Assembly: GCF_021458635.1 (NCBI RefSeq)
Contig: NZ_JAIRDQ010000001.1
Coordinates: forward strand, 1,798,001-1,862,000
Direction of reading: 5' to 3'
DNA length: 64,000 bases
DNA from: Bradyrhizobium monzae
Lineage (GTDB): Bacteria; Pseudomonadota; Alphaproteobacteria; Rhizobiales; Xanthobacteraceae
The translations under genes were made by a program, and so were the position numbers. Positions 1 through 8,377 of this stretch are shown one piece after another; positions within the stretch are counted from its first letter, which is position 1, and each line of letters opens with the position of its first letter. The notes under the pieces were generated by a model that was given only the letters and a program-made list of their open reading frames with translations, ran no database searches and was not told the origin of the DNA.

Positions 1-1
1 A

Positions 2-982
2 GTGCTCGCCGCGGCGCGTCCGCTTCGCGCGACCGTTCTGCTTGGATTCGGCGGGATCGTCGGCGCGGCGCTCACGGGCGGCGAATGGTGCCTGATCGCC
101 TGGCGCGACACCGGCAATCCGATCTTCCCGCTGTTCAATGCGGTCTTCCAGTCGGGCGAGGTGGCGGCCATCAATCTGATGGACGCGCAGTTCATGCCCC
201 ACAGCGTGTCCGACGCACTGGCCTATCCGTTCTATTGGCTGATGGGCGACCACAGAGGCGCGGAGCATCCGTTCCGCGACGCCCGCTTCGCGGTCGTGAC
301 GGTCCTGCTCGTGCTCGGCCTGCTTGTGCGCGTGGCGCGCGGCAGCGCGATCCTCACACGACGCGACGTGCAGCTGGTGGTGCTGTTTGCCGTCTCGTAT
401 CTGGCGTGGCTCGGCCTGTTCTCGATCCAGCGCTATGCGGTGGTTCTGGAATTGTTGTGCGGCCCGATCATCGTTCTGCTGCTCGCGCGTCTCGCTGCAA
501 GCGCGACGCCGACATTGCCCACGGTGTCCTCGGCTCCGCTGAACGTGCTGATGGTGACGGTTGCAGCCGCGATCGCATTGTGGTCGCAGCCGGCGGACTG
601 GTGGCACCGCCCCTGGTCCGAGATCTACCGGCCGAAGATCGCCGACGCGCTCGATCAGCCCGCGACCTACTTCATCCTCGGCAAGCCGCTCGCCTACATC
701 GCGCCGCAGCTTCCGCCGCAGTCGCGCTTCTACCTGCTCGCCGATATCGGTGTGCCCATCGTTCCCGGCGGCATCTTCGACCAGCGCATCCGCGCCGGGC
801 TGAAGGCTCCCCTGCCCGGCGGTCTCCGTGAATTGCACATGCGCGGCGAACCGGACCGCAGCACGCTGCTGGATCGCTACGCGCTTGCGATCGATCGTTC
901 CCGGCCCTGTGTCGCCATCGAGGGCGCCCGCATCGGCACGGTGCTCGAAAGCTGCCCGCTCATCGAGCGGGCTACGCATTAG
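2..982 (+). CDS. polytopic membrane protein, C-terminal part (5' end outside window)
   Basis: The frame is open to the first base of the window, so the true start almost certainly lies upstream; 326 codons are visible. Several hydrophobic segments alternate with loops (roughly residues 10-30, 95-112, 122-165 and 178-196), followed by a soluble C-terminal tail of about 130 residues. The GNPIFPLFN stretch near residue 38 resembles a loop seen in GT-C type glycosyltransferase-like membrane proteins, but no catalytic motif is visible. Function is unknown; a role in envelope polysaccharide or lipid glycosylation is only a guess from overall shape. The frame ends at a TAG just before a non-coding gap. 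Confidence 0.7.
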   Translation: MLAAARPLRATVLLGFGGIVGAALTGGEWCLIAWRDTGNPIFPLFNAVFQSGEVAAINLMDAQFMPHSVSDALAYPFYWLMGDHRGAEHPFRDARFAVVTVLLVLGLLVRVARGSAILTRRDVQLVVLFAVSYLAWLGLFSIQRYAVVLELLCGPIIVLLLARLAASATPTLPTVSSAPLNVLMVTVAAAIALWSQPADWWHRPWSEIYRPKIADALDQPATYFILGKPLAYIAPQLPPQSRFYLLADIGVPIVPGGIFDQRIRAGLKAPLPGGLRELHMRGEPDRSTLLDRYALAIDRSRPCVAIEGARIGTVLESCPLIERATH

Positions 983-1163
983 GACGTGTACTCATAAAGG
1001 CATGCCATGTCGGCTGTCGGCGGCAGACCGGACGCGGGGCTGTGCTTCCCCCGATGTTGCTTGTGACCCAAAGTGGACGTTAGTCGGACCGTGCGGCCGA
1101 CTCGTCAATTTTCATGATTGGCTGGGCTGCCTTGACCTGCTGGCCGATTCGGTCACGCACGAT

Positions 1164-1847
1164 TCAAATTTTGTTTTTTGACCTTGAGGCAGGCAAATCT
1201 CCGCCCGCGTGGTCGTTGCCACGGTGCGCGGCGATGAACATGGCGACGGCCGACCGACAATAGGATTCGATTTCGTTGTCGTCCTCTGCTTTCGCCTGAT
1301 CGAAGCGTGCGATCATCAGGAGATCGGATCCTTTGAAAAGCGCGGCAAACAAGCGAGCGGACCGGAGAGGATCGGGCACGTTCAAAACCGCCTGCGCGTG
1401 CAACTGACGCAACAGGGCCTCGATTTCGGCGATGACATGGGCGGGGCCGGCTTCGAAATGGAGCTTGCTCAACGCGTTTTGACTCGTCTTGTCGGCCATG
1501 ACCATGGTTTCGAGACTGCGGACGTCTGATCTCAACAGCGTGCGAAGCAGTGATGATCCCACCGCCATGAGTTGATCTTCGACCGTAGCGTCGACGCCTT
1601 CAAGAAGAGCCTGTGGTGCAAACAACTGCTGGCAGCCGGCCGCCATGGCCGCGCCGAACAGCGCCTCCTTGTTCTCGAAGTGCCTGTAGATGCTGAGCTT
1701 GGATATCTTCGCTCGCTGGGCGACCTTGTCCAACGTCGTCGCTTGAAAACCCAATTCCACAAAGAGTTCGCGCGCGGCGTCGACAATCGTTTGGCCAAGC
1801 GCCTCGTTGACGGGCCGGCCGCGCCGGCCCTGGCTGTTTTCGGTCAC
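1164..1847 (-). CDS. TetR/AcrR family transcriptional repressor
   Basis: A 227-residue protein with an N-terminal helix-turn-helix typical of TetR regulators (GRRGRPVNEALG, then ATTLDKVAQRAKISKLSIYRHF at about residues 30-50) and a variable helical ligand-binding C-terminus. I chose the GTG at 1847 because the family consensus begins right after it; the frame is open further upstream, but that sequence is not protein-like and overlaps the divergent gene. It is transcribed away from the FAD oxidoreductase/SDR pair. The shared intergenic space holds a strong palindrome, so it probably represses that pair and itself. The inducer is unknown. Confidence 0.88.
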   Translation of the reverse strand: MTENSQGRRGRPVNEALGQTIVDAARELFVELGFQATTLDKVAQRAKISKLSIYRHFENKEALFGAAMAAGCQQLFAPQALLEGVDATVEDQLMAVGSSLLRTLLRSDVRSLETMVMADKTSQNALSKLHFEAGPAHVIAEIEALLRQLHAQAVLNVPDPLRSARLFAALFKGSDLLMIARFDQAKAEDDNEIESYCRSAVAMFIAAHRGNDHAGGDLPASRSKNKI

Positions 1848-1861
1848 GATAATTCCAGTAC

Positions 1862-1891
1862 TTGACAGTATCCTAATTCTTGAATTACGAT
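1862..1891 (+). promoter_or_regulatory. sigma70-type promoter of the oxidoreductase/SDR operon
   Basis: TTGACA at 1862-1867 and TACGAT at 1886-1891 are separated by 18 bases. This is a near-consensus housekeeping promoter reading toward the oxidoreductase gene. The spacer is filled by the palindrome at 1868-1893, as expected for a repressor-controlled promoter. Confidence 0.65.
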
Positions 1892-1893
1892 AC
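1868..1893. promoter_or_regulatory. candidate TetR operator (12-2-12 palindrome)
   Basis: The halves GTATCCTAATTC (1868-1879) and GAATTACGATAC (1882-1893) are inverted repeats matching at 11 of 12 positions around a TT centre. The site sits between the -35 and -10 elements of the rightward promoter and lies just upstream of the divergent TetR gene, the classic position for a TetR-family operator. Confidence 0.7.
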
Positions 1894-1941
1894 CATGAAG
1901 TATCTGAAATGTGCAAGCCGATGGGTAGGGTGACTTCTTCG

Positions 1942-2952
1942 ATGCAACGACGAGCCCTGCTGCAGTTGGCTGCGCTTTCCACCATCGGCCTCGCCCACGC
2001 TCAGGCCACCGCCAAGTCCAACCCGTCTCCCTCCATCCACAACACGGAGCCCATCACCATGGATGACGTCATCATCATCGGCGGCAGCTTTGCCGGTCTC
2101 GCCGGCGCCCTGCAGCTCGGCCGTGCCCGCCGCAAGGTCACCGTTCTCGATACCGGCCTGCCGCGCAACCGCTTCGCCGGCCACTCGCATGGCCTGCTCG
2201 GTCACGATCACAAGCCGCCGCTGGATATCCTGGCCGAGGCGCGACGGCAGCTGGCGCGTTATCCCACGATCAAGCTGGTCAGTGCCCGGGCCGAAAGTGT
2301 CTCCGGCGCCATCGACGATTTCAACGTCCTCACTTCCGACGGCGAAAGCTTTGGGGCGCGGCGCCTGATCCTGAGCTATGGCGTCGCCGACCAGATGCCT
2401 GATGTTCCGGGCTACGCCGAAAGCTGGGGCACGTCCATCGTGCCCTGCCCCTATTGCGACGGCTTTGAAGTCGCCGGCCAGCATTGGGGCCTCATCTGGT
2501 CCAGCCCGCAGTCGCACAATCAGGTCAGGCTGTTCCACGATTGGACCGACAAGTTGACGCTCTTCGCCGATGGTCACGACATTCCGCCCGATATCCAGGC
2601 CGATCTGGCGCGCCGCAGCATACCTGTCGTCGATGGCCGGATCGTCGAGATCGCCCATCACAAGGGCCATATCGCCACCGTCAATGTCGATACCGGCCGC
2701 AATGTCGCGGTCGACATCCTGTTCGCCAATCCTCGCAACAAGCCGTCCGCAAGCCTGCATGAATCACTGGGCCTTGCCACCGTGGCTACGCCCGCCGGCA
2801 TCGTCCTCAAGGTCGACGAGCGCCGTCAAACCAGCACGCCTGGCATCTACGCCGCCGGCGACCTCGTCACGCCCTTCTTGCCCTCGGTCACGCAGGCATC
2901 ATCGCAGGGCGCGATGGCGGGTATCTTCGCCCAGCAGTCGATGGTGGTTTGA
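1942..2952 (+). CDS. thioredoxin-reductase-like FAD/NAD(P) oxidoreductase, possibly exported
   Basis: The core has an N-terminal FAD-binding GGSFAGLAGALQLGRAR motif, a CPYCDGF redox-active dithiol near the middle and a C-terminal GIYAAGDL motif, the layout of thioredoxin reductases and the GliT-like dithiol oxidase group. The family core is about 297 residues and would start at the ATG at 2059, which has a GGAG eight bases upstream. However, the frame continues upstream through a convincing signal-like stretch (MQRRALLQLAALSTIGLAHAQA) from the ATG at 1942, giving 336 residues, so I annotate that start. Twin arginines suggest Tat export, which would suit a folded flavoprotein. It forms an operon with the SDR 8 bases downstream, controlled by the divergent TetR. 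Confidence 0.78.
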   Translation: MQRRALLQLAALSTIGLAHAQATAKSNPSPSIHNTEPITMDDVIIIGGSFAGLAGALQLGRARRKVTVLDTGLPRNRFAGHSHGLLGHDHKPPLDILAEARRQLARYPTIKLVSARAESVSGAIDDFNVLTSDGESFGARRLILSYGVADQMPDVPGYAESWGTSIVPCPYCDGFEVAGQHWGLIWSSPQSHNQVRLFHDWTDKLTLFADGHDIPPDIQADLARRSIPVVDGRIVEIAHHKGHIATVNVDTGRNVAVDILFANPRNKPSASLHESLGLATVATPAGIVLKVDERRQTSTPGIYAAGDLVTPFLPSVTQASSQGAMAGIFAQQSMVV

Positions 2953-2960
2953 GAGGACCA

Positions 2961-3746
2961 ATGAACAGCTTCGCTGGAAAATGGGCTCTGATCACGGGGG
3001 CGTCGAGTGGCCTCGGCCTTGACTTCGCAGATCTGCTGGCTGCGCAGAAAGTCAATCTCGTATTGGCGGCCCGAAGGCGGGAGTCGATGGAAAAGCTTGC
3101 CGCCGATCTCCGCCGCAAATACGGGGTGGATGTGCTGGTCGAGGCGATCGATCTTGCCGTGCCGGGCGCGGCCAGCCGCTTGAAAAGCAGTCTCGATGCG
3201 AGGTCGGTGACCGTCGACATCTTGCTGAACAATGCCGGATACGGCTTGCACGGCGCTTTGTTGGACACGCCGATCGAGCGCACGACAGACATGATCCAGC
3301 TCAACATCACGACGCTCACGGAGCTGACCTACCTGTTCGGCCGTGACATGGCCGCGCGGCGCTCCGGACATATCCTTCTCGTCGCCAGTCTCATGGCCTT
3401 CCAAGCCGTTCCCAGCTACGCGGCCTATGCGGCGACCAAGGCATATGTACTCGCCCTTGGTGAGGCCCTGCACGACGAACTCCGTCCGCATGGTGTGGTT
3501 GTTACCACTCTGTGCCCGGGGCACACCGCGACGGGCTTCGATGCGGCAGCCGGTGCAGCCACAACGGCATTGCTGCGCCTCCTCACCATGAAGCCACGTC
3601 CGGTCGCCGCGAGCGGTATCGCGGCCCTCTCAAAAGGAAGGGCGATGGTGATCGCAGGCCTGACGAACAAGATGGCAGCCTTTTCAAATCGTCTGACGCC
3701 GCGATCAATGCAAAGGGCCACGTTGAAAAGAATAGTGGACGGTTAA
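2961..3746 (+). CDS. short-chain dehydrogenase/reductase
   Basis: A 261-residue classical SDR with the TGASSGLG nucleotide-binding motif near residues 13-20, NNAG near 85-88, and a YAATK active site preceded by the catalytic Ser region (LLVASLMAF). A GAGAGGA ribosome-binding site precedes the ATG at 2961. It lies 8 bases after the flavoprotein stop, so the two are co-transcribed. The substrate cannot be read from sequence; the extended C-terminus resembles the YqjQ/DltE-like SDR group that acts on varied carbonyl compounds. Confidence 0.88.
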   Translation: MNSFAGKWALITGASSGLGLDFADLLAAQKVNLVLAARRRESMEKLAADLRRKYGVDVLVEAIDLAVPGAASRLKSSLDARSVTVDILLNNAGYGLHGALLDTPIERTTDMIQLNITTLTELTYLFGRDMAARRSGHILLVASLMAFQAVPSYAAYAATKAYVLALGEALHDELRPHGVVVTTLCPGHTATGFDAAAGAATTALLRLLTMKPRPVAASGIAALSKGRAMVIAGLTNKMAAFSNRLTPRSMQRATLKRIVDG

Positions 3747-3948
3747 ACTCCAGGGGCGCTGGCGCGTGGAGCTCATCGAACAAGCGGGGGCTCTGAAGGC
3801 TGACGATGCACACGGAGCTTCGATCCGGATCTGGTCGTTCCTCTCAAGGAGCAGCGGAGCATGGATCGCTTCATCCCGTTCGCCCTCGCTGCTCGCTGGA
3901 GACGATGCACGCTTTGGCATCGGACAGTTTAGAGAACAAGGATATGTC

Positions 3949-4812
3949 ATGGCACAGCACAATGCCGATCGGGTCGCCGGCTGGAATGACCAAAGCGGGG
4001 AGCGCTGGGTCGCCCACCAGGCCCGGCTCGACGCCATAGCGGCGGTATTCGGTCAGGCCGCGATTGAAGCCGCCGCGCCCGCGGCGGGCGAGCGCGTGCT
4101 GGACGTCGGCTGCGGCGCGGGCGCGTCGAGTCTGGCTCTGGCTGCCCGCGTCGGCGCGGGGGGCCAAGTGCTGGGCGTGGACATATCCGAACCGCTGATC
4201 GGCCGAGCGCGCGCGCTTGCGCCAAGGGATGCGCCGGTCCTGTTCCGCTTGGCCGACGCCAGCAGTGCCGAACTGCCCGAGGGTGCGTTCGACATCCTGT
4301 TCTCGCGCTTCGGGGTGATGTTCTTCGGCGATCCGACGGGGGCGTTCGCCCATATGCGCCGCGCGCTCAAGCCGGGCGGGCGGGTCGCTTTCGTCTGCTG
4401 GCGTGGCGCGGCCGAGAACGATTGGATGCGCCTGCCGATGGGCGCGATCAACGGTATCGTCCCGCCAACGGCGCCGCCCGATCCCGAAGCGCCCGGTCCA
4501 TTCTCGTTCGGCGACCAGGGGCGGGTGGCTCGCATCCTGACGGCGGCCGGCTTCACCGATATCGCTATCGCGCCCTTCGATGCTTCCGTCCCATTTGGCG
4601 AGGGCGCGACGCGGGACGCGGCGATCGACGACGCGGTGAAGATGACGTTCGAGGTCGGCCCGCTGTCGCGCGCGCTTGTTGATCAGCCCGACGAGATCCG
4701 CGCCCGCGCCTCGGCCGCGGTTCGTGCCGCCTTCGCGGGCCGCGCCGGCGAGCGGTCGGTGATGATCAACGGCGCGACGTGGGTCGTCACGGCGCGCAAT
4801 CGCGCAAGCTGA
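3949..4812 (+). CDS. class I SAM-dependent methyltransferase
   Basis: A 287-residue Rossmann-fold methyltransferase. Motif I reads VLDVGCGAGASSLAL at about residues 50-64, followed by GVDISEPLI (post I), a FDILFSRFGVMFF strand (motif II/III) and LKPGGRVAFVCW. AAGGA precedes the ATG at 3949; the frame is open upstream but that part lacks family similarity. It could methylate a small molecule such as a quinone- or lipid-type acceptor; the acceptor cannot be assigned. It lies 202 bases beyond the SDR and may be expressed separately. Confidence 0.85.
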   Translation: MAQHNADRVAGWNDQSGERWVAHQARLDAIAAVFGQAAIEAAAPAAGERVLDVGCGAGASSLALAARVGAGGQVLGVDISEPLIGRARALAPRDAPVLFRLADASSAELPEGAFDILFSRFGVMFFGDPTGAFAHMRRALKPGGRVAFVCWRGAAENDWMRLPMGAINGIVPPTAPPDPEAPGPFSFGDQGRVARILTAAGFTDIAIAPFDASVPFGEGATRDAAIDDAVKMTFEVGPLSRALVDQPDEIRARASAAVRAAFAGRAGERSVMINGATWVVTARNRAS

Positions 4813-4831
4813 TAGAACCTGGTCGAGTTTC

Positions 4832-6061
4832 TTAATTCGATCGCGTGATTGCGAGCTGCATCGATGCCGCCTCGGCAGCCCGCCAGGCTGCGCAGCGGCC
4901 GAGGATCAGGGCGAAGACGATGAGGATCGCGGGGAAGCCCACCGGCTGCCCGAGAAACAGGAAGGTCGCAAGCAGCGCGAAGACGAGAGCCAGCGCCATC
5001 ACCTCATGGCGCGCGAAACCTTCATCGAGTCCGGCGCGGATGAGGAAGGCTACCGCGATGCCCAGCACGACCAGATCATACATGAAGAGATACGGCGTCG
5101 TGAGCAGCGTTGCCGCCGCAAGCATCGCCGCTTTCAGCGCGTAGGGCAGCCTGCTCCGCCACATCGCGACCAGCACGACGGCAATTGCTGCCGTCAACAC
5201 CCACTGGAAGATCCATCCGAGCTGCTCGGTGCCGCCGACATAACGCACGAACGCGAAGATGCTCTGCATCTTGAACCAGGGTGCCCTGCCTTCGGTGAGG
5301 AAGGCCTGCGAGAACATCGGAATCCAGTGGAAGAAGGCCTGCCAGCTTTCGGTCCCGAACGCGAGCCAGGATGCCGCCGCGATCGTCAAAGTGACGATGC
5401 CAGCGGTGAAGAGCACCGTCCACTCCGCGGCGGCGATCAGCACCAGCGGAAACAGCAGTCCATATTGGGGTTTGTAGCTCAGCAGGCCCAGGCAGATTCC
5501 CGCCAGCACGGGCCGCGTCGGCAGCAGATAAAGCATGCCGCCGATCAGGGACGCGGTGAGGAAACCGTTCTGCCCGACCAGGATGTTGAGGAAGGTGGCG
5601 GGAAACCCGATCGCAAGCACCAGGCCCGCATTGCGCCCGATGATCGCGCGCATCACGGCGAGATAAGGCACCATGCTGAACGCGGCCCAACCGATGAAAG
5701 CCACCGTATAGGGAAACTGCGCGAGGAAAGACGCGACAAACAGGAAGGGCGGCGGATAGTGCCAGGCGAAATGGCCGACGAAATCCTGCTTGAGCAGCGC
5801 AAGCTCGACCTGCTTCTGGATGTCCCAATCCCAGGCCAGCGCGGGATGGCCCTCGAGCGCCAGTTTTCCGGCCGCCCAGACGTTGACGAAGTCGGTCGGG
5901 ATGCCGCGTCCGTCCGCGTCAAAGATCCACACATGCGTGAGATAGGCCGTCGGAAAATACGCCAGCGTGACGATCGCCAGCACGAAGGAGATGTTGAGGA
6001 GAGCCGCGGGGAGTGCGCCGTGACGAGCAACAGCAGTCGGGGCGGACGAAGCTTCGGCCAT
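4832..6061 (-). CDS. DUF2029/GT87-type membrane glycosyltransferase
   Basis: A 409-residue polytopic protein with about ten hydrophobic spans and a long first periplasmic loop (DFVNVWAAGKLALEGHPALAWD) containing the conserved D-F-x-x-x-W-A-A/S-G pattern of DUF2029 (GT87) mannosyltransferase-like proteins. HYPPPFLF and GQNGFLTASLIGG are further family signatures. Such enzymes transfer sugars from polyprenyl-phosphate donors at the membrane. The ATG at 6061 has AAGGAAG upstream; upstream in-frame sequence overlaps the pilin leader and looks non-coding. It lies downstream of the Flp pilin on the same strand, with a terminator between. Confidence 0.82.
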   Translation of the reverse strand: MAEASSAPTAVARHGALPAALLNISFVLAIVTLAYFPTAYLTHVWIFDADGRGIPTDFVNVWAAGKLALEGHPALAWDWDIQKQVELALLKQDFVGHFAWHYPPPFLFVASFLAQFPYTVAFIGWAAFSMVPYLAVMRAIIGRNAGLVLAIGFPATFLNILVGQNGFLTASLIGGMLYLLPTRPVLAGICLGLLSYKPQYGLLFPLVLIAAAEWTVLFTAGIVTLTIAAASWLAFGTESWQAFFHWIPMFSQAFLTEGRAPWFKMQSIFAFVRYVGGTEQLGWIFQWVLTAAIAVVLVAMWRSRLPYALKAAMLAAATLLTTPYLFMYDLVVLGIAVAFLIRAGLDEGFARHEVMALALVFALLATFLFLGQPVGFPAILIVFALILGRCAAWRAAEAASMQLAITRSN

Positions 6062-6172
6062 GCGGCTTCCTTTGACGCAATACGGTAACGCAGATGCGTT
6101 CAAGCCATACACCGAGGGACTTGAAGGAGGCTTAAGCCGGATTGTCGAATGCCCCGCGCCGATGTGCGGGCA

Positions 6173-6204
6173 AAGCAAAAGAGCCCCGTCGGTGACGGGG
6201 CTCT
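6173..6204 (-). terminator. rho-independent terminator of the pilin gene
   Basis: An 11-bp perfect stem (AGAGCCCCGTC with GACGGGGCTCT, three-base loop) at 6180-6204 is followed on the minus strand by TTTTGCTTTG. It lies 25 bases past the pilin stop. Confidence 0.8.
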
Positions 6205-6228
6205 CCGCTATTCCGTTGATTGTCCAGC

Positions 6229-6393
6229 TTACTTGAGGCTGGAGGAGATCGAGCCGAACTTGGCGTTCAGCGTGGTGCCGAGGTTGTTGACGACGGTGAT
6301 GATCGCCAGCGCGATGCCGGCGGCGATCAGGCCGTATTCGATGGCGGTAGCGCCGGATTCGTCCTTCACGAAACGCGAAACGAGGTTCTTCAT
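6229..6393 (-). CDS. Flp/Fap-type pilin subunit
   Basis: A 54-residue type IVb pilin precursor. After a short basic leader (MKNLVSRFVKDESG) comes ATAIEYGLIAAGIALAIITVV, the conserved hydrophobic helix with the Glu-Tyr pair after the Gly cleavage site that TadV-type prepilin peptidase recognises. GGAG sits six bases upstream of the ATG at 6393. No tad/cpa assembly genes are present nearby, so it is an orphan pilin here; in alphaproteobacteria such paralogs are often scattered away from the tad locus. Confidence 0.92.
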   Translation of the reverse strand: MKNLVSRFVKDESGATAIEYGLIAAGIALAIITVVNNLGTTLNAKFGSISSSLK

Positions 6394-6609
6394 AGACTGC
6401 TCCAAAGGATACACGTGGCTTCAACTGGTCTGGTCTTTTCGGCTTCCCAGCGCCGCCCGACCATGGAACCCAGAGTAAAGGCAAAGACTTGCGCCGCAGT
6501 TAATTCGACTGCGTAAATGCGGAACCGTTTGTACGTATGCGACGATGGTAAATCGAAATTGAAAACAATCGGTTAAATTGCACGGACACAGAGCCGCGCT
6601 CTCTCCATT

Positions 6610-6644
6610 CCCTCCCCCCTTGTGGGGGAGGGCAGGGAGAGGGG
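6610..6644 (+). repeat. C/G-rich short palindromic repeat, unit 1
   Basis: The core CCCTCCCCCC-TTG-TGGGGGAGGG folds on itself and is followed by CAGGGAGAGGGGT. The same unit recurs in inverted orientation at 6717-6754. It has the look of a REP/RPE-type intergenic palindrome common in Bradyrhizobiaceae. Confidence 0.7.
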
Positions 6645-6716
6645 TGCCACACGGGGATTCTTTCCATCGTCTCCGTCCCCGGCTCATCATCAACAACTGT
6701 CACCTTTTCCTGAGCT

Positions 6717-6754
6717 ACCCCCCTCCCTAGCCCTCCCCCACAAGGGGGGAGGGA
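6717..6754 (-). repeat. C/G-rich short palindromic repeat, unit 2 (inverted)
   Basis: The reverse complement of this stretch is nearly identical to unit 1 at 6610-6644, differing only in the G-rich tail. The two units, about 72 bases apart, could pair into one large hairpin. Confidence 0.7.
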
Positions 6755-6886
6755 ACGTCCCTACGTCGGAGCACTGGCCGAGTCCCATCACATCACGTTC
6801 TAGCTCCGCCGATTTACGGGAAGTTATGACCGCCATGGTCAAATGCCGCCTGCTCGGCCAATCCGACAAGAACAAGACGAGGCGGC

Positions 6887-8377
6887 ATGTCCCTATCCTT
6901 CACCAACAGCATCACGGTGCAGAGCCGCGCGCGAGCGCTGGTGCCGCTGTGTGTCGGCGTGGGCGCCTATCTCTTCTTCCTCTATATCGGCGATACGCTG
7001 CTTCAGGACTCCGACTCGTTCTGGCAGATCAAGATCGGGCAGTGGATCCTCGATCACCACGCCCTGCCCACCACCGACTTCTATTCCTTCACGCGTCCCG
7101 GCGAGCCGTGGATCTCGACGTCCTGGCTGTCGCAAGTTCTGTTTTCGATCTCCTACACACAATGGGACTGGGCCGGGCCGGTGGTCCTCACCGCGCTCGC
7201 GATCGCCGCATCCGCCGCGATCTTCGTCTACCTGTTGGAGGCGCATCTCGAAATTCCGCGCTCGGTGCTGTTCGCGATGCTGGCCGTGCTGCTGTCGCTC
7301 CACCACATCCTGGCGCGGCCGCACATGCTGGCGCTGCCGGTGATGATCGCATGGGTCGGCATTCTCATGAATGCCGCCGACCGCAAGGTCGCGCCGTCCT
7401 GGGTTTGGCTGCCGCTGATGTCGCTGTGGGCCAACCTTCACGGCGGCTTCGTGCTCGGCCTCGCGCTAATCGGCCCGATGGCGCTGGAGGCAATCTGGAC
7501 GCTCGATTCCGGCAGGCAGGTCCGGCTGCTCACGCGCTGGTTCCTGTTCGGCGTCGCCGCGATGGCGGCCGCCTGCGTCACGCCCTATGGCTGGCGCACG
7601 CTGCTGGGCGCGACCAACATCCTCAATCTTGGCGAACTGCTGTCGGTGATCTCGGAATGGATGCCGGCGAATTTCGCCTCGTTCTCCGCGTTCGAAGCCG
7701 CGATCCTCGGCCTCATCGCGATCGGCCTGTTTCGCGGCCTGACGCTGTCGCCGCCGCGCATTGCGCTGATCCTGCTCTTCACCTGGATGGGGCTCACCCA
7801 TGTCAGGAGCATCGAGGCCTTTGCCTTCCTGGTGCCGCTGGTGCTGGCCAAGCCGCTCGGCGAGCCCTCGCCGCTGCCGCAAACAGACGCACCGGCCGGC
7901 GAGAGCTGGGCAGCGCGCTACGTCACCATCACCGGCGCGCTGATGATCGCGGCCGCGGCCTGGACCACGACCTCGATCTACATGTCGCATCATCGCTTCA
8001 CCTTCACGATGGACCAGACGCCGGTTGCCGCCGTCGATCTGCTCCAGCAGCGCAAGACGCAGCGCATCTTCAACGGCTACCAGTTCGGCGGCTATCTGAT
8101 CTCGCGCGACGTCCCGGTCTTCGTCGATGGCCGTGCCGAGCTCTATGGCGAGAAGTTCGTGATGGACTTCTTCAAGGCCACCGAGGGCAAGAAGCCCGCA
8201 CTGCTGCCGCAGCTGCTTGACGAGTACAAGATCGACGCGACGTTGCTGGGGGCCGATACGCCGGGTCCGCAAATCCTGGATCACATCAAGGGCTGGAAGC
8301 GGCTCTATGCCGACAACATCGCCGTGATCCACGTGCGGGATGGCGAGCCAGCGGCGGCCGTGCCGGCCAAGCCATGA
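6887..8377 (+). CDS. polytopic membrane protein, tandem paralog 1
   Basis: A 496-residue protein with roughly nine hydrophobic spans and a C-terminal soluble domain of about 120 residues. Landmarks shared with the next gene are DSFWQIKIGQWILDH, STSWLSQVLF, LARPHMLALPVM, LWANLHGGFVLGLALIG and, in the tail, FVDGRAELYGEKF and DHIKGW. The DxDxxWQ loop after the first span resembles the acidic luminal loop of GT-C glycosyltransferases, so a polyprenyl-phosphate sugar transferase role is possible but unproven. GAGG precedes the ATG. Its stop overlaps the start of the next gene (ATGA at 8374-8377), implying translational coupling. Confidence 0.8.
   Translation: MSLSFTNSITVQSRARALVPLCVGVGAYLFFLYIGDTLLQDSDSFWQIKIGQWILDHHALPTTDFYSFTRPGEPWISTSWLSQVLFSISYTQWDWAGPVVLTALAIAASAAIFVYLLEAHLEIPRSVLFAMLAVLLSLHHILARPHMLALPVMIAWVGILMNAADRKVAPSWVWLPLMSLWANLHGGFVLGLALIGPMALEAIWTLDSGRQVRLLTRWFLFGVAAMAAACVTPYGWRTLLGATNILNLGELLSVISEWMPANFASFSAFEAAILGLIAIGLFRGLTLSPPRIALILLFTWMGLTHVRSIEAFAFLVPLVLAKPLGEPSPLPQTDAPAGESWAARYVTITGALMIAAAAWTTTSIYMSHHRFTFTMDQTPVAAVDLLQQRKTQRIFNGYQFGGYLISRDVPVFVDGRAELYGEKFVMDFFKATEGKKPALLPQLLDEYKIDATLLGADTPGPQILDHIKGWKRLYADNIAVIHVRDGEPAAAVPAKP

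Larger units (their letters stand above)
6394..6886. other. 493-base intergenic region holding an inverted pair of palindromic repeats
   Basis: This gap separates the divergently transcribed pilin and membrane protein genes. Apart from the two C-rich palindromic units at 6610-6644 and 6717-6754, I see no convincing gene. Promoters for both flanking genes must lie here, but no near-consensus elements stand out. Confidence 0.6.

Noticed and set aside
983..1163. Sequence after the first gene that recalls dispersed Bradyrhizobium repeats (TGACCCAAAGTGGACGTTAG)
   Set aside because: Only a single copy occurs here and I cannot confirm the resemblance without a genome comparison.
5006..6088. 360-codon plus-strand frame opposite the GT87-like gene
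   Set aside because: Highly charged, repetitive Arg/Glu/His composition; the opposite strand gives a clean polytopic membrane protein.
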